From assembly GCF_014199295.1 (NCBI RefSeq), contig NZ_JACIJH010000001.1:798600-862599 (forward strand): a stretch of DNA of 64,000 nt. Direction: 5' to 3'. The notes below the pieces were generated by a model. The model made no database searches, had not been told where the DNA came from, and saw nothing but the letters and a program-made list of their open reading frames with translations. The position numbers and the translations under genes are program-made. The stretch is from Sphingopyxis panaciterrulae. Its GTDB lineage: Bacteria > Pseudomonadota > Alphaproteobacteria > Sphingomonadales > Sphingomonadaceae. Shown one piece after another: positions 9,853-19,129 of this stretch; position 1 is the stretch's first letter, and each line of letters starts with the position of its first letter.

Positions 9853-10845
9853 ATGACGATCCAACTGAAAAGCGTGCGCGTCGAACGCTGGCCGGTCGCG
9901 GGCGAATTCGTGATTGCGCGCGGGGCCACGGATCATGTCGACGTCGTCGTCGCCGAGGTCGAGGCGGACGGCGCGATCGGGCGCGGCGAGGGCACGCCGA
10001 TCGCTTATCAGGGCGAGGCGGCGGCGGGATGCCGCGACCAGTTGCTGCGCGTCGCGCCGCATCTTTCGGACCTGGACGCGGCCGAGGCGCGGGCGGCGGT
10101 GCAGGACCTGCTCGGGGCCGGCGCGGCGCGCAACGCGCTCGATTGCGCGCTGTGGGATCTGGAGACGCGGCAGCGCGGCCTGTCGCTCTGGCATCTCGCC
10201 GGGCTCGACGCGCCGCCGACGCCGCGGACGACCGCCTTCACCATCTCGCTCGCCGCGCCCGATCGGATGGCGGCCCAGGCGTTGGCGGCGGCGAGCGAGG
10301 GGTGGCGGCTGCTCAAGCTCAAGCTGACCGGCGAGGGTGATCGGGCGCGGGTCGCCGCGGTGCGCGACGGCGCGCCCGACGCGCGGCTGATCGTCGACGC
10401 CAATGAAAGCTGGGGGCAGCTCGACCTGCTCGGCGAGGCCGAGGCGCTTGCCGAACTGGGGGTCGAACTGATCGAACAGCCGGTGCCGGTGGGTACCGAC
10501 GCGCTGCTCGACGGCATCTACGCCCCACTGCCCTTCGTCGCCGACGAAAGCTGTCATACCGCCGCCGACATCGCGCGGATCGGCACCTTCTATGACGGGG
10601 TGAACATCAAGCTCGACAAGGCAGGCGGGCTGACCGAGGCGCTGCGCCTCGCCGATGCGGCCGATGCCGCGGGGCTGGGCATCATGGTCGGCTGCATGCT
10701 GTCGACCAGCCTCGCGATCGCGCCGGCCTTCGTTCTCGCGCAACGCGCGCGCTGGGTCGACCTCGACGGCCCCGCGCTGCTGGCGCGCGACCGCGAGGAT
10801 GGGTTCCGGTTCGAGGGGGGGCGGATCAAATTGCCGTCGCTCTAA
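9853..10845 (+). CDS. L-Ala-D/L-Glu (dipeptide) epimerase, enolase superfamily
   Basis: 330 residues of the muconate-lactonising subgroup of the enolase superfamily. The active-site pieces are visible: KLKLTG (the K-x-K base), metal ligands in IVDANESW, ELIEQP and FVADES, and the second base lysine in VNIKLDKAGGL. The dipeptide epimerase branch uses this arrangement to epimerise L-Ala-L/D-Glu released during murein recycling. Substrate assignment within the superfamily by eye is only fairly safe. ATG 9853 is the natural start. The last four bases overlap the stop of the convergent DUF805-like gene. Confidence 0.82.
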   Translation: MTIQLKSVRVERWPVAGEFVIARGATDHVDVVVAEVEADGAIGRGEGTPIAYQGEAAAGCRDQLLRVAPHLSDLDAAEARAAVQDLLGAGAARNALDCALWDLETRQRGLSLWHLAGLDAPPTPRTTAFTISLAAPDRMAAQALAAASEGWRLLKLKLTGEGDRARVAAVRDGAPDARLIVDANESWGQLDLLGEAEALAELGVELIEQPVPVGTDALLDGIYAPLPFVADESCHTAADIARIGTFYDGVNIKLDKAGGLTEALRLADAADAAGLGIMVGCMLSTSLAIAPAFVLAQRARWVDLDGPALLARDREDGFRFEGGRIKLPSL

Positions 10846-11234
10846 TAGATGCGTTCGTTCTCCGGGACATCCGCTGTGACGGCTGCGGCGCAAATGGCGA
10901 GCAGCATGGCTGTCGCCGAGACATTCCAATAATAGGGCCCGATCGGAATGACGATCGCCAGAACCGTCAGGATCAACCAGCCCCGTGAGATACCCGCCGA
11001 TCGAAATCGGCGCGCGGTCAAGATGAACAGGCCAATGAGATAAGCAAGGCCGACGACGAAAAAAGTCAAACCCAAAGGCGTGGACGAGAAATGGACTGTT
11101 CCGCGACTGCCATATAACCAAATGGCGGCAAGCAGCAGAATTTCAGCAGGAATAATCAACGAGAGCCACCGGCGATACTCGTCGCGGCTGGTGTAGCCAT
11201 GCCACGCAAAATGTCGGGCGAACCATGCGTTCAT
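10842..11234 (-). CDS. Small DUF805-like membrane protein
   Basis: 130 residues with four probable membrane helices (about 25-43, 54-74, 85-101 and 105-118). The segment TARRFRSAGISRGWLIL resembles the arginine-rich loop of DUF805 proteins, and the N-terminus (WHGYTSRDEYRRW) also fits that family. Function unknown. Base composition is less GC-rich than its neighbours. It is a single gene, convergent with the dipeptide epimerase. Confidence 0.65.
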   Translation of the reverse strand: MNAWFARHFAWHGYTSRDEYRRWLSLIIPAEILLLAAIWLYGSRGTVHFSSTPLGLTFFVVGLAYLIGLFILTARRFRSAGISRGWLILTVLAIVIPIGPYYWNVSATAMLLAICAAAVTADVPENERIY

Positions 11235-11299
11235 GCGATCTTATTGCCTGAGCAAGAACGGGTGTCCAGTCGCTGGCGTTGCGTCGTAAAATTTGGAAC

Positions 11300-11680
11300 T
11301 CAGGCATAGCTGACCACTTCATATTCGATGCCGTCGGGGTCGAGGAAATAGAAGCGGCGGCCGGGGGCGTAGTCGGCGTGGGCGAAGGGGGCGAGGCCGA
11401 CCGCCTTCACCCGGTCTTCGGTCGCGTCGAGATCGTCGACTTGCACCCCGACATGGTTGAGCGGCTCGCCCTTCGGGTAACGCCGGTCGGCATGCTCGCC
11501 GTCTGGGCCGGTGTAGAGAGCCAGATAGGCGCGGTCGCTGCCGACGTGGATGGTCGTACCGCCGTCGCGGGCGGGGCCGCGCCAGCGTTCGTGCCAGCCG
11601 AAGATCGCCGACAGCAGGCGCGCGGTGCGTTCGGGGTCGCTGACGGTGACATTTACATGCTCGATGAACGGGGACCTCAC
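11300..11680 (-). CDS. VOC (glyoxalase/bleomycin resistance) family protein
   Basis: 126 residues in a single vicinal-oxygen-chelate module: FIEHVNVTVSDPERTARLL at the start, LNHVGVQVDDLDATEDRV in the middle and FYFLDPDGIEYEVVSY at the end. Metal ligands are likely His (HVNV), His (NHVG) and Glu (IEYE). The substrate is unknown. GTG 11680 is preferred because AGGAG sits seven bases upstream (AGGAGAATATCGTG); an ATG eleven codons earlier has no such site. It is divergent from soxR. Confidence 0.82.
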   Translation of the reverse strand: MRSPFIEHVNVTVSDPERTARLLSAIFGWHERWRGPARDGGTTIHVGSDRAYLALYTGPDGEHADRRYPKGEPLNHVGVQVDDLDATEDRVKAVGLAPFAHADYAPGRRFYFLDPDGIEYEVVSYA

Positions 11681-11807
11681 GATATTCTCCTGATTCGGGT
11701 TGACGCGCGGCATTATGCAATCTCAAGTGAGGTTTAGATCAATAGGCTTGTTCGTCCTTACGATCCCGGCCTTCGCCGGGGCCGCAACGCCATGGAGGAA
11801 AGATCCG

Positions 11808-12278
11808 ATGCACCGCACCGATGTGATCGCGATCGGCGAGCTGGCGGCGCGCACCGGTGTCGCGGTGTCGGCGATCCGCTTCTACGAGGCGAAGGGGCTG
11901 ATCGCGTCGCTGCGCAGCAGCGGTGGGCAGCGACGCTTCCTGCGCGCCGATATTCGCCGCGTGTCGTTCATCCTGATTGCGCAGCAGCTTGGGCTCAGCC
12001 TCGAGGAGATCGCCCTGGAACTGGCGCGGCTCCCGGCACAGCGGACACCGAACGCCGCCGACTGGACGCGGATCAGCACCGCTCTGCGCGCGCGGATCGA
12101 CGCGCGGATTTCGGCGCTCGAACGCACGCGCGAATTGCTCGACCAGTGCATCGGCTGCGGCTGCCTGTCGCTGAAGAAATGCGGGCTCTACAACGTACAG
12201 GACAAGGCAGCGCAGCGCGGCGCCGGGCCGCGCTATCTGCTCGGCGACCGGGCGGGGGAGATTGCGGAGGTGAGGTGA
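11808..12278 (+). CDS. soxR: Redox-sensing MerR-family regulator SoxR
   Basis: 156 residues: MerR-type winged helix-turn-helix (IGELAARTGVAVSAIRFYEAKGLI, residues about 9-32), then QRRFLRADIRRVSFI and a dimerisation helix. The [2Fe-2S]-binding motif is CIGCGCLSLKKC, exactly the CxxCxCxxxxxC pattern of SoxR. It would respond to redox-active compounds. ATG 11808 is preceded by GGAGGAAA. No soxS is nearby; outside enterics SoxR directly controls transporters or oxidoreductases. The divergent VOC gene is a conceivable target, but no 18-bp SoxR box was identified by eye. Confidence 0.9.
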   Translation: MHRTDVIAIGELAARTGVAVSAIRFYEAKGLIASLRSSGGQRRFLRADIRRVSFILIAQQLGLSLEEIALELARLPAQRTPNAADWTRISTALRARIDARISALERTRELLDQCIGCGCLSLKKCGLYNVQDKAAQRGAGPRYLLGDRAGEIAEVR

Positions 12279-12329
12279 GACAAATTGCCTTTGATGTCCG
12301 CTTTGGGGTGGGAAGCGGCCATTCACCCC

Positions 12330-12415
<86 letters not shown>

Positions 12416-12600
12416 GTTATGAAATGCCGATCATCGCCTGTCGATCGTTTCCGCCCCTCCCGATTCATAAGGTCCTGCATCGGGCGGACTCTCGTGCCCG
12501 TTCGTGTCTCGTGGTTAGATACATAGCGACAAGCTCGGGTCGTTCTTCTGCAATCCGCGCCGCGCTCGATCTTCGATCCTTCGGTCTCCTCCAAGCGCTG

Positions 12601-12629
12601 TTGACGCCCGGCCGATACGTCCGTAAAGT
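12601..12629 (+). promoter_or_regulatory. Sigma70-type promoter of the receptor-sulfatase-GH3 operon
   Basis: TTGACG (12601-12606) and TAAAGT (12624-12629) are separated by exactly 17 bases and lie 66 bases before the TonB receptor start. They are followed at once by the 20-bp palindrome, the arrangement of a repressible promoter. Confidence 0.6.
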
Positions 12630-12630
12630 C

Positions 12631-12650
12631 TTGAGACAACGTTGTCTCAA
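12631..12650. promoter_or_regulatory. Perfect 20-bp palindrome, LacI-type operator
   Basis: TTGAGACAAC followed by its exact reverse complement GTTGTCTCAA, centred on CG. LacI-family sugar repressors bind palindromes with a central CG step, and the position directly after the -10 element would block initiation. No lacI-type gene is in the window, so the regulator must be encoded elsewhere. The palindrome and its position are direct observations; the family assignment is inference. Confidence 0.65.
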
Positions 12651-12694
12651 ATCGACGGGACGAGCCATCGGGCGGCACGACAGGGGAGGATCGA

Positions 12695-15004
12695 ATGAAT
12701 TATCGTCGCAAGGCATTCTGGCTGGGCACCGCCGCTGCGGCGCTGTCCGTTTCCGTGGGCGCCCATGCGCAGGACAGCCAGTCCGCTCCGGGAGGGACGG
12801 CTGCGGGCGACGCGGCGATGGGCGACGAGATCGTCGTCACCGCGCAAAAGCGCGAACAGAATCTGCAGAATGTGCCGGTTTCGGTCTCGGTGCTGTCGGC
12901 ATCGGCCCTTTCGGACAACCGGGTCAGCGGCCTCGAGCAACTGTCTCAGGTGTCGCCGTCGATCGGCTTCACCAACAGCGCGAACACGCGCGGGCAGGGG
13001 CTGTCGATCCGCGGCATCGGCACGCTCAACTTCTCCGACGGGGTCGAGCCTTCGGTTTCGACGGTGATCGACGGCGTCGTCATCGGCCGCTCGGCGGCGT
13101 CCTTCTTCGACTTCAACGATATCGAGCGGATCGAGGTGCTGCGCGGCCCGCAGGGAACGCTGTTCGGCAAGAACAGCTCGGCCGGCGCGCTCAACGTCGT
13201 CACCGGAAAGCCGGACCTCTATGATTCGAGCCTGGAGGCGTCGGCGAGCTATGGCACGTTCGACGATGTCCGGTTGAAGGCGACGGGATCGGTGGTGCTC
13301 GATCAGGGACGCGCGGCGCTCCGCCTGTCGGGATTCCGGTCGAAGGCGGACGGGATCATCACCAACACCGCCGACGGGCGCAAGCTCAACGACAACGACA
13401 GTTGGGGCGTGCGCGGGAAGCTGCTGTTCGAGCCGAGCGACGTCACCTCCATCTATGTGATCGGCGATTATGGCGAGAGCAATCGCAATTGCTGCGTTTC
13501 GACGGTGCGGTCGGTGATGCCGACGACGACCTATTACAACGGCGAAACGCGCGCCGACCTGCTCGCCGACCAGCAACTCGGGCCGCTCAACCGCGAGGTG
13601 ACGATCGACGGCGACTATTTCAATCACCAGAAGACCGGCGGCGCATCGGTCGAGGTCAACACCGAACTCGGCGGCCAGACGATCACCTCGATCACCGCCT
13701 ATCGCGAATTCCAGGTGTTCGACAACAACGACCCCGACGGGGTTCCGCTGCCGGTCATCAGCCTGAACAATGCCCGCCAGAAGCAGCGCCAGTTCACCCA
13801 GGAACTGCGCCTGACCTCGCCTGCCGGCGAGCCGATCGAATATGTCGCCGGCCTCTATTATTTCTGGCAGGACGTGGTCAGCCGAACGCAGGTGAAGGGC
13901 AAGCTGGTCGTGAACCTGCCCGGCGACCTGTATCTCGGCAATCAGGTCGACCGCGACATCACGACAAAGAATGTCGCCGCCTTCGGGCAGGTGACGGGGC
14001 ATCTGACCGACAGCCTGTCGTTGATCGGCGGGTTCCGCTTCACGTCGGAGCAGGCCGTCGCGCATTTCGACCGGACGATTCTGCCGGGCGCGGTCGCGGC
14101 GATGCCCAGCCTCGGCGGCCCGGCCTATGTCGCGCCGACGCTGAAGGCGACCGACACCGACCTCAGCTATAAACTGGGTGTGCAATATCAGGCGACGCCC
14201 GACGTCATGGCCTATTTCACCTATACGCGCGGCTACAAGGGGCCGGCGCTCAACCTGCTCAACAATCTGACGGCGGTGACGGTCGATGCCGGGCTGGCGG
14301 TGCTGAAGCCCGAGATCGCGCGCAACTGGGAAGCCGGCATCCGCACGACGCTGTTCGACCGGATGCTGACGCTGAACGTGACGGGCTTCTATGAAACCTT
14401 CACCGATTTCCAAGCGCAGACCTACAGCGCGATCCTGACCTCGTTCCAGCTCACCAACGCCGGCAAGCTGATCACCCAGGGTGCCGAGGTCGAGGCGATC
14501 CTGCGCCCGGCCGACGGACTGAGCCTGACCGGCAACCTCGCCTTTACCGATACCGAGGTGCGCGGGCTGATCGTGAGCTGCTATGCCGGCCAGAGTGCGG
14601 CGCAGGGCTGCGTCGGCGGCCGGCAGGACGTGACCGGCGAAGCGCTGACCAACGCGCCGAAATGGGCGTGGACGCTGAACGCCAACTATGGCGCCGACAT
14701 CGGCAACGACCTGCGCGGCAGCGCCAATCTGTCCTTCACCTGGCGCTCGAAGACGCTGTTCGGCTATCGCGATCCGAATACCGCCCAGCCGGGCTATGGT
14801 CTGCTCAACGGCCGGGTTTCGCTGGAAACGCAGGACGGCCGCTATCGCCTGTCGCTGTTCGGCAAGAATCTGACGAACAGGCATTTCGCGAGCTTCATCG
14901 GCGCCGGCCTGCTCGACACCTCGGCGGCGGGGGCCGGCTATACGCAGTTGCTGACGCCCGACGCCTTCCGCACCTTCGGGGTCGAGGGGACGGTTCGCTT
15001 CTGA
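12695..15004 (+). CDS. TonB-dependent receptor of a glycan/glycoside operon
   Basis: 769 residues. A signal peptide ends near residue 26 (SVSVGAHAQD). The TonB box region GDEIVVTAQKREQNLQNVPVSVSVL is typical of sphingomonad receptors. Plug domain about 55-170 with RIEVLRGPQGTLFGKNSSAGALNVVT, then a 22-strand barrel ending in FGVEGTVRF with terminal Phe. It imports a substrate across the outer membrane using TonB. GGGAGGATCG precedes ATG 12695. It is followed closely by a sulfatase and a GH3 glycosidase in one direction, behind a LacI-type operator, so a sulfated or aryl glycoside is the probable ligand. Confidence 0.9.
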   Translation: MNYRRKAFWLGTAAAALSVSVGAHAQDSQSAPGGTAAGDAAMGDEIVVTAQKREQNLQNVPVSVSVLSASALSDNRVSGLEQLSQVSPSIGFTNSANTRGQGLSIRGIGTLNFSDGVEPSVSTVIDGVVIGRSAASFFDFNDIERIEVLRGPQGTLFGKNSSAGALNVVTGKPDLYDSSLEASASYGTFDDVRLKATGSVVLDQGRAALRLSGFRSKADGIITNTADGRKLNDNDSWGVRGKLLFEPSDVTSIYVIGDYGESNRNCCVSTVRSVMPTTTYYNGETRADLLADQQLGPLNREVTIDGDYFNHQKTGGASVEVNTELGGQTITSITAYREFQVFDNNDPDGVPLPVISLNNARQKQRQFTQELRLTSPAGEPIEYVAGLYYFWQDVVSRTQVKGKLVVNLPGDLYLGNQVDRDITTKNVAAFGQVTGHLTDSLSLIGGFRFTSEQAVAHFDRTILPGAVAAMPSLGGPAYVAPTLKATDTDLSYKLGVQYQATPDVMAYFTYTRGYKGPALNLLNNLTAVTVDAGLAVLKPEIARNWEAGIRTTLFDRMLTLNVTGFYETFTDFQAQTYSAILTSFQLTNAGKLITQGAEVEAILRPADGLSLTGNLAFTDTEVRGLIVSCYAGQSAAQGCVGGRQDVTGEALTNAPKWAWTLNANYGADIGNDLRGSANLSFTWRSKTLFGYRDPNTAQPGYGLLNGRVSLETQDGRYRLSLFGKNLTNRHFASFIGAGLLDTSAAGAGYTQLLTPDAFRTFGVEGTVRF

Positions 15005-15029
15005 ACCGCGGAAAGGGAGTAGCCGGGCC

Positions 15030-16757
15030 ATGCAATTCTCGCGTCGCCGTTTCGTCGGCACCCTGCTCGCCACGACGACGCTGTGCCGCGCGGCGTCGGC
15101 GCGCGCGGCCTGGGGCACCGGGCCGCGGCCCAATATCGTCACCATCGTGCTCGACGATGTCGGCTATTCGGACATCGGCTGCTTCGGCGCCGAAATCCGT
15201 ACCCCGGCGATCGACAGGCTGGCGACGGACGGGCTGCGCTACGTCCATTTCGATACCAAGGCGGTCTGCGCCTCGACCCGCGCGTCGATGCTGACCGGGC
15301 GCAACTGCCACACGGTCAACATGCCCGACGTGCCCGACGTCGCGGCGGTGATGCCGGGCGATCCGCAGATGGCGCGGCTGTTCCGGATGCCGGACAATGC
15401 CCAGACGATGGCGCAGGCGTTGCAGCGCCGCGGCTATGCCACCTGGGCAGTCGGGAAATGGCACATGATCCCGATGGACGAACTGGGCGAGGAGGCGGGC
15501 CGCGACAATTGGCCGCTGCAACGCGGCTTCGACTATTTTTATGGCTTCCCGCGCGGCTGGACCGATCAGTATCGGCCGGAACTGGTCGAGAATAATGCCT
15601 ATGTCCATCGGGATTTCCCCCAGGATTATCACCTGTCGGTCGATCTGGCCGACAAGGCGATCGGCCTGATCGATGCGCATGTCGCGGAGAAGGGCGATCA
15701 GCCCTTTTTCCTGAACCTCGCCTTCGGCACCGCCCATTCGCCGATCCAGGTGCCGCGCGAATATTCGGCGCCTTATGATGCGATCTACGAAAAGGGGTGG
15801 GATGCGATCCGCGAGGAGCGCTTCGTCCGCATGAAGCGGATGGGGCTGATTCCCGCCAGCACCCGGCTGCCGCCGCGCGCGCCGCGCGACCGGGCGTGGG
15901 ACGATCTGTCCGACGACGAAAAGGCGGTCTTCGCGCGCTATATGGCGGTCTATGCCGGCTTCATCGAGCATTGCGACCGGCAGATCGGCCGCGTTCTCGA
16001 TCGGCTGCGCGACCAGGGGCTGCTCGATAACAGCATCGTCATCCTGCTGTCCGACAATGGCGCCGCGTCCGAGGCGGGCCAGCAGGGCTTTTTCGACGGC
16101 CTCTATCGCCAGAACAGCCTTTCGCCGGCCGAACAGCGCGCGCGCATTGACGAGCTTGGGACGGCGATGACCCAGGCCGAATATCCGCGCCCGTGGGCGA
16201 TGGTCGGCGACACGCCGCTGCGGCGCTACAAGCTGTGGCCCTATTCGGGCGGGACGCGCACGCCGATGATCTTTCACTGGCCGCGCCATGTCGACGATCC
16301 CGGCGCGATCCGGCGGCAGTTCGTCGACGTCATCGACATCGCCCCGACGCTGCTGGACGCCGCCGGCGCGCGCTTTGATCCCGTCGTCGACGGCGTGACC
16401 CAGATTCCGGTCGCGGGCCGCTCGTTCCTGCCCAGCGTGGCCAGCCGCAAGGCGCCCGGCCGCCAGGTGCAATATTTCGAGCTGCGCGGAAACCGCGCGA
16501 TCACCAGCGGCCGCTGGCGCGCGGTCGCGATCCACGACTGCGACCGGCCCTATGCTGAGGATCGCTGGGAGCTGTTCGACCTCGATCTCGATTTTTCGGA
16601 AAGCACCGATCTTTCCGGCCGCTATCCGGCCAAGGTCGCCGAGATGAAGGCGCTGTGGGCCGACCAATGGGCGCGCTACGGCACCGGCGAACTGGCGCAA
16701 CCGGGCGTGCTGACCTGCCGCCTGTCCGACCTCTTCGACCGCCGTTCCGGCGGGTAG
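15030..16757 (+). CDS. Exported sulfatase (arylsulfatase family)
   Basis: 575 residues of the type I sulfatase/alkaline phosphatase superfamily. A twin-arginine-like signal (SRRRFVGTLLATTTLC) suggests export folded through Tat. The metal-binding start NIVTIVLDDVGYSDIGCFG is followed by the activation motif C80-A-S-T-R84 within AVCASTRASMLTGRN, where Cys80 should become formylglycine; KWHM and LSDNGA are further active-site segments. It should hydrolyse sulfate esters in the periplasm. It starts 26 bases after the receptor stop with GGAAAGGGAG upstream. A formylglycine-generating enzyme gene is not in the window. Confidence 0.88.
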   Translation: MQFSRRRFVGTLLATTTLCRAASARAAWGTGPRPNIVTIVLDDVGYSDIGCFGAEIRTPAIDRLATDGLRYVHFDTKAVCASTRASMLTGRNCHTVNMPDVPDVAAVMPGDPQMARLFRMPDNAQTMAQALQRRGYATWAVGKWHMIPMDELGEEAGRDNWPLQRGFDYFYGFPRGWTDQYRPELVENNAYVHRDFPQDYHLSVDLADKAIGLIDAHVAEKGDQPFFLNLAFGTAHSPIQVPREYSAPYDAIYEKGWDAIREERFVRMKRMGLIPASTRLPPRAPRDRAWDDLSDDEKAVFARYMAVYAGFIEHCDRQIGRVLDRLRDQGLLDNSIVILLSDNGAASEAGQQGFFDGLYRQNSLSPAEQRARIDELGTAMTQAEYPRPWAMVGDTPLRRYKLWPYSGGTRTPMIFHWPRHVDDPGAIRRQFVDVIDIAPTLLDAAGARFDPVVDGVTQIPVAGRSFLPSVASRKAPGRQVQYFELRGNRAITSGRWRAVAIHDCDRPYAEDRWELFDLDLDFSESTDLSGRYPAKVAEMKALWADQWARYGTGELAQPGVLTCRLSDLFDRRSGG

Positions 16758-16795
16758 CGAAACTGGTCGACGCGATGCACAAGGGGGATAGCAAA

Positions 16796-19009
16796 ATGAA
16801 GCGAGGCCTATATGCGACCACGGCGCTGGCGGTCCTGTTGGGGAGCATGGCGGTGACGGCATCGGCGCAGGAACCGGCTGCCGCCGCTGCTGCGAGCGGC
16901 GCCGAGGCGGCGGCCGATGCCTGGGCGGCGGCGACCGAAGCCCGGATGACCGACGACGAGCGCTTCACCCTGCTCCACGGCTTCATGCCGATTCCGATCG
17001 GACCCTATGCCGATCCCGAATTGCAGGCGAAATGGCCCGACGACGTGGTGCCGGGCGCCGGCTATGTCGCGGGTATCGCGCGCCTCGGCATCCCGTCGCT
17101 GCGCGAAACCGATGCCAGCCTGGGGGTCACCAACCCCTTCGGCATCCGCAAGGGGGATACGGCGACCGCCCTGCCTGCCGGTCTCGCGATCGGCGCGAGC
17201 TTCAACCCCGACCTCGCCTTCGCGGGCGCGCGGGCGGTGGCGAGCGAGGCGCGTGCCAAGGGGTTCAACGTGCTGCTGGGCGGCGGCATCAACCTGGTCC
17301 GCGACCCGCGGGGCGGGCGCAACTTCGAATATATTTCGGAAGATCCGCTGCTTTCGGGGATCATGGGCGCCGAAGCAGTGCGCGGCGCGCAGTCGGCGGG
17401 CGTCGTGTCGACGGTCAAGCATTTCTCGCTCAATTCGAACGAGACCAACCGCCACACCTGGAATGCCGAGATCGACGAGGCCGCGCACCGCGAAAGCGAC
17501 CTGCTCGCCTTTCAGATCGCGATCGAGCGCGGCCGGCCGGGGTCGGTCATGTGCGCCTATAATCTGGTCAACGGGCAAAAGGCCTGCGGCAACGACCATC
17601 TGCTGAACAAGGTGCTCAAGCAGGACTGGGGCTACAAGGGCTGGGTGATGTCCGACTGGGGCGCGGTGTCCGGCCCCGATTTCGCGCTGCGTGGGCTCGA
17701 CCAGCAGTCGGGCGAACAGCTCGACAAGCAGGTCTGGTTCGACGCGCCGCTGAAGGCCAAGCTCGCCGACGGCAGCCTGACGCGGGCGCGCCTGTCCGAC
17801 ATGGTGCGCCGCATCCTGCGCTCGATGAAGGCGAACGGGCTGGTCGATGCACCGCCGGCGCCCGCGGTCGACATGGCCGCGCACGCGCGGATCGCGCGGC
17901 AGATCGCCGAACAGGGCATCGTGCTCCTTAAAAACGACGGCGATGCCCTGCCGCTCGCCGCCAGCGTCGGTTCGGTCGCGGTGATCGGCCGCAACGCCCA
18001 TGTCGGCGTCCTGTCGGGCGGCGGATCGTCGCAGGGGCTGCCGCCCGCCGGCTGGGCGGCCTCGATCCCGGTCGGCGGCGGCGAAGGCTCGATCGGCGCC
18101 TGGCGGGTCGAACGCTGGTTCGCGGGCGCGCCGCTGGCCGCGCTGAAGGAGGGGCTGCCGGGGGCGAAGGTCGGCTTCGACCCCGGCCTCTATCCGCAGG
18201 ATGCGGCCGCGCTCGCCGCGCGGTCCGACGTCGCGATCGTCTTCGTCAGCAAATATGAGGCGGAGGGCTTCGATTCGCCCGACCTGTCGCTTCCCGGCGG
18301 GCAGGACGCGATCGTCGCGGCGGTGGCCGCGGCCAACCCCAACACCATCGTCGTGCTCGAAACCGGCAATCCCGTCGCCATGCCCTGGCTGGACAAGGTG
18401 AAGGCGGTTGTCGCCGCCTGGTATCCGGGGCAGGAGGGGGCGGCCGCCATCGCCGACGTGCTGACCGGCAAGGTCAATCCGTCGGGGCGTCTGCCGATCA
18501 GCTTTCCCGCGGCGACCGACACGCTGCCGCGCCCCACTATCCCCAGCTATGGCACGCCCGAGCACACCCGTGTCACGGTGCGGATGAACGAGGGATCGGA
18601 CGTGGGCTATCGCTGGAACGCGCGGACCGGGACCAAGGCGCTCTTCCCCTTCGGCCACGGGCTTTCCTATACGCGCTTCGCTTCGAGCGGGCTCAGGACC
18701 GACGGCGCGACCGCGACCCTGACCGTCCGCAACAGCGGCGACCGGGCCGGCGCGACGGTGGCGCAGCTCTATCTCGTGTCGCGCGACGGGCAGCCGATGC
18801 AGCGGCTGGTCGGCTTCCGGCGCGTCGAACTGGCGCCGGGCGCCGAGCAGACAGTCGAAATGACCATCGATCCGCGCCTGCTCGCGACGTGGAACGGCGA
18901 CGGCTGGACGATCGCGAAGGGGGATTATCGTTTCGCGATCGGCGACGATGCGGAGACGCTGTCCGCGCCGGTGACGGTTGCGATGACCGCGCGAAGCTGG
19001 CGGGATTAG
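16796..19009 (+). CDS. Glycoside hydrolase family 3 beta-glucosidase-like, exported
   Basis: 737 residues: signal peptide (MKRGLYATTALAVLLGSMAVTASAQ), GH3 N-terminal barrel (about 50-350), GH3 C-terminal alpha/beta sandwich (about 400-600) and a fibronectin-III-like tail. KHF at 208-210 and the catalytic nucleophile Asp287 in WVMSDWGAV are present. It should release terminal beta-linked sugars in the periplasm. ATG 16796 is preferred because a proper signal peptide follows; it begins 39 bases after the sulfatase stop. Operon position suggests that it acts after sulfate removal on the same imported glycoside. Confidence 0.88.
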   Translation: MKRGLYATTALAVLLGSMAVTASAQEPAAAAAASGAEAAADAWAAATEARMTDDERFTLLHGFMPIPIGPYADPELQAKWPDDVVPGAGYVAGIARLGIPSLRETDASLGVTNPFGIRKGDTATALPAGLAIGASFNPDLAFAGARAVASEARAKGFNVLLGGGINLVRDPRGGRNFEYISEDPLLSGIMGAEAVRGAQSAGVVSTVKHFSLNSNETNRHTWNAEIDEAAHRESDLLAFQIAIERGRPGSVMCAYNLVNGQKACGNDHLLNKVLKQDWGYKGWVMSDWGAVSGPDFALRGLDQQSGEQLDKQVWFDAPLKAKLADGSLTRARLSDMVRRILRSMKANGLVDAPPAPAVDMAAHARIARQIAEQGIVLLKNDGDALPLAASVGSVAVIGRNAHVGVLSGGGSSQGLPPAGWAASIPVGGGEGSIGAWRVERWFAGAPLAALKEGLPGAKVGFDPGLYPQDAAALAARSDVAIVFVSKYEAEGFDSPDLSLPGGQDAIVAAVAAANPNTIVVLETGNPVAMPWLDKVKAVVAAWYPGQEGAAAIADVLTGKVNPSGRLPISFPAATDTLPRPTIPSYGTPEHTRVTVRMNEGSDVGYRWNARTGTKALFPFGHGLSYTRFASSGLRTDGATATLTVRNSGDRAGATVAQLYLVSRDGQPMQRLVGFRRVELAPGAEQTVEMTIDPRLLATWNGDGWTIAKGDYRFAIGDDAETLSAPVTVAMTARSWRD

Positions 19010-19102
19010 GGTCTGTCCGGTTTGGATTGATATGTCCCGCATTGCCGAGCGGACCCCGGGTCGAGCCGGTGTTTATCCCCTTGAGACCAGGACGATGGTG
19101 AT

Positions 19103-19120
19103 CCCCGGCGAAAGCCGGGG
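19103..19120. terminator. CCCCGGC-GAAA-GCCGGGG hairpin between convergent genes
   Basis: A perfect 7-bp GC stem with a GAAA tetraloop lies in the gap between the convergent GH3 and acyl-CoA synthetase genes, ten bases before the latter's stop. It has no T-tract on either side. It could act as a bidirectional stop or belong to the same palindrome family as 9279-9366. Confidence 0.5.
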
Positions 19121-19129
19121 GGCGGCCCG

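Noticed and set aside
11808..12278. SoxR box in front of the VOC gene
   Set aside because: No convincing 18-bp symmetric SoxR site could be seen between the divergent genes.
12647..15145. 832-codon open frame on the minus strand
   Set aside because: Antisense of the TonB receptor, which has signal peptide, plug and barrel motifs.
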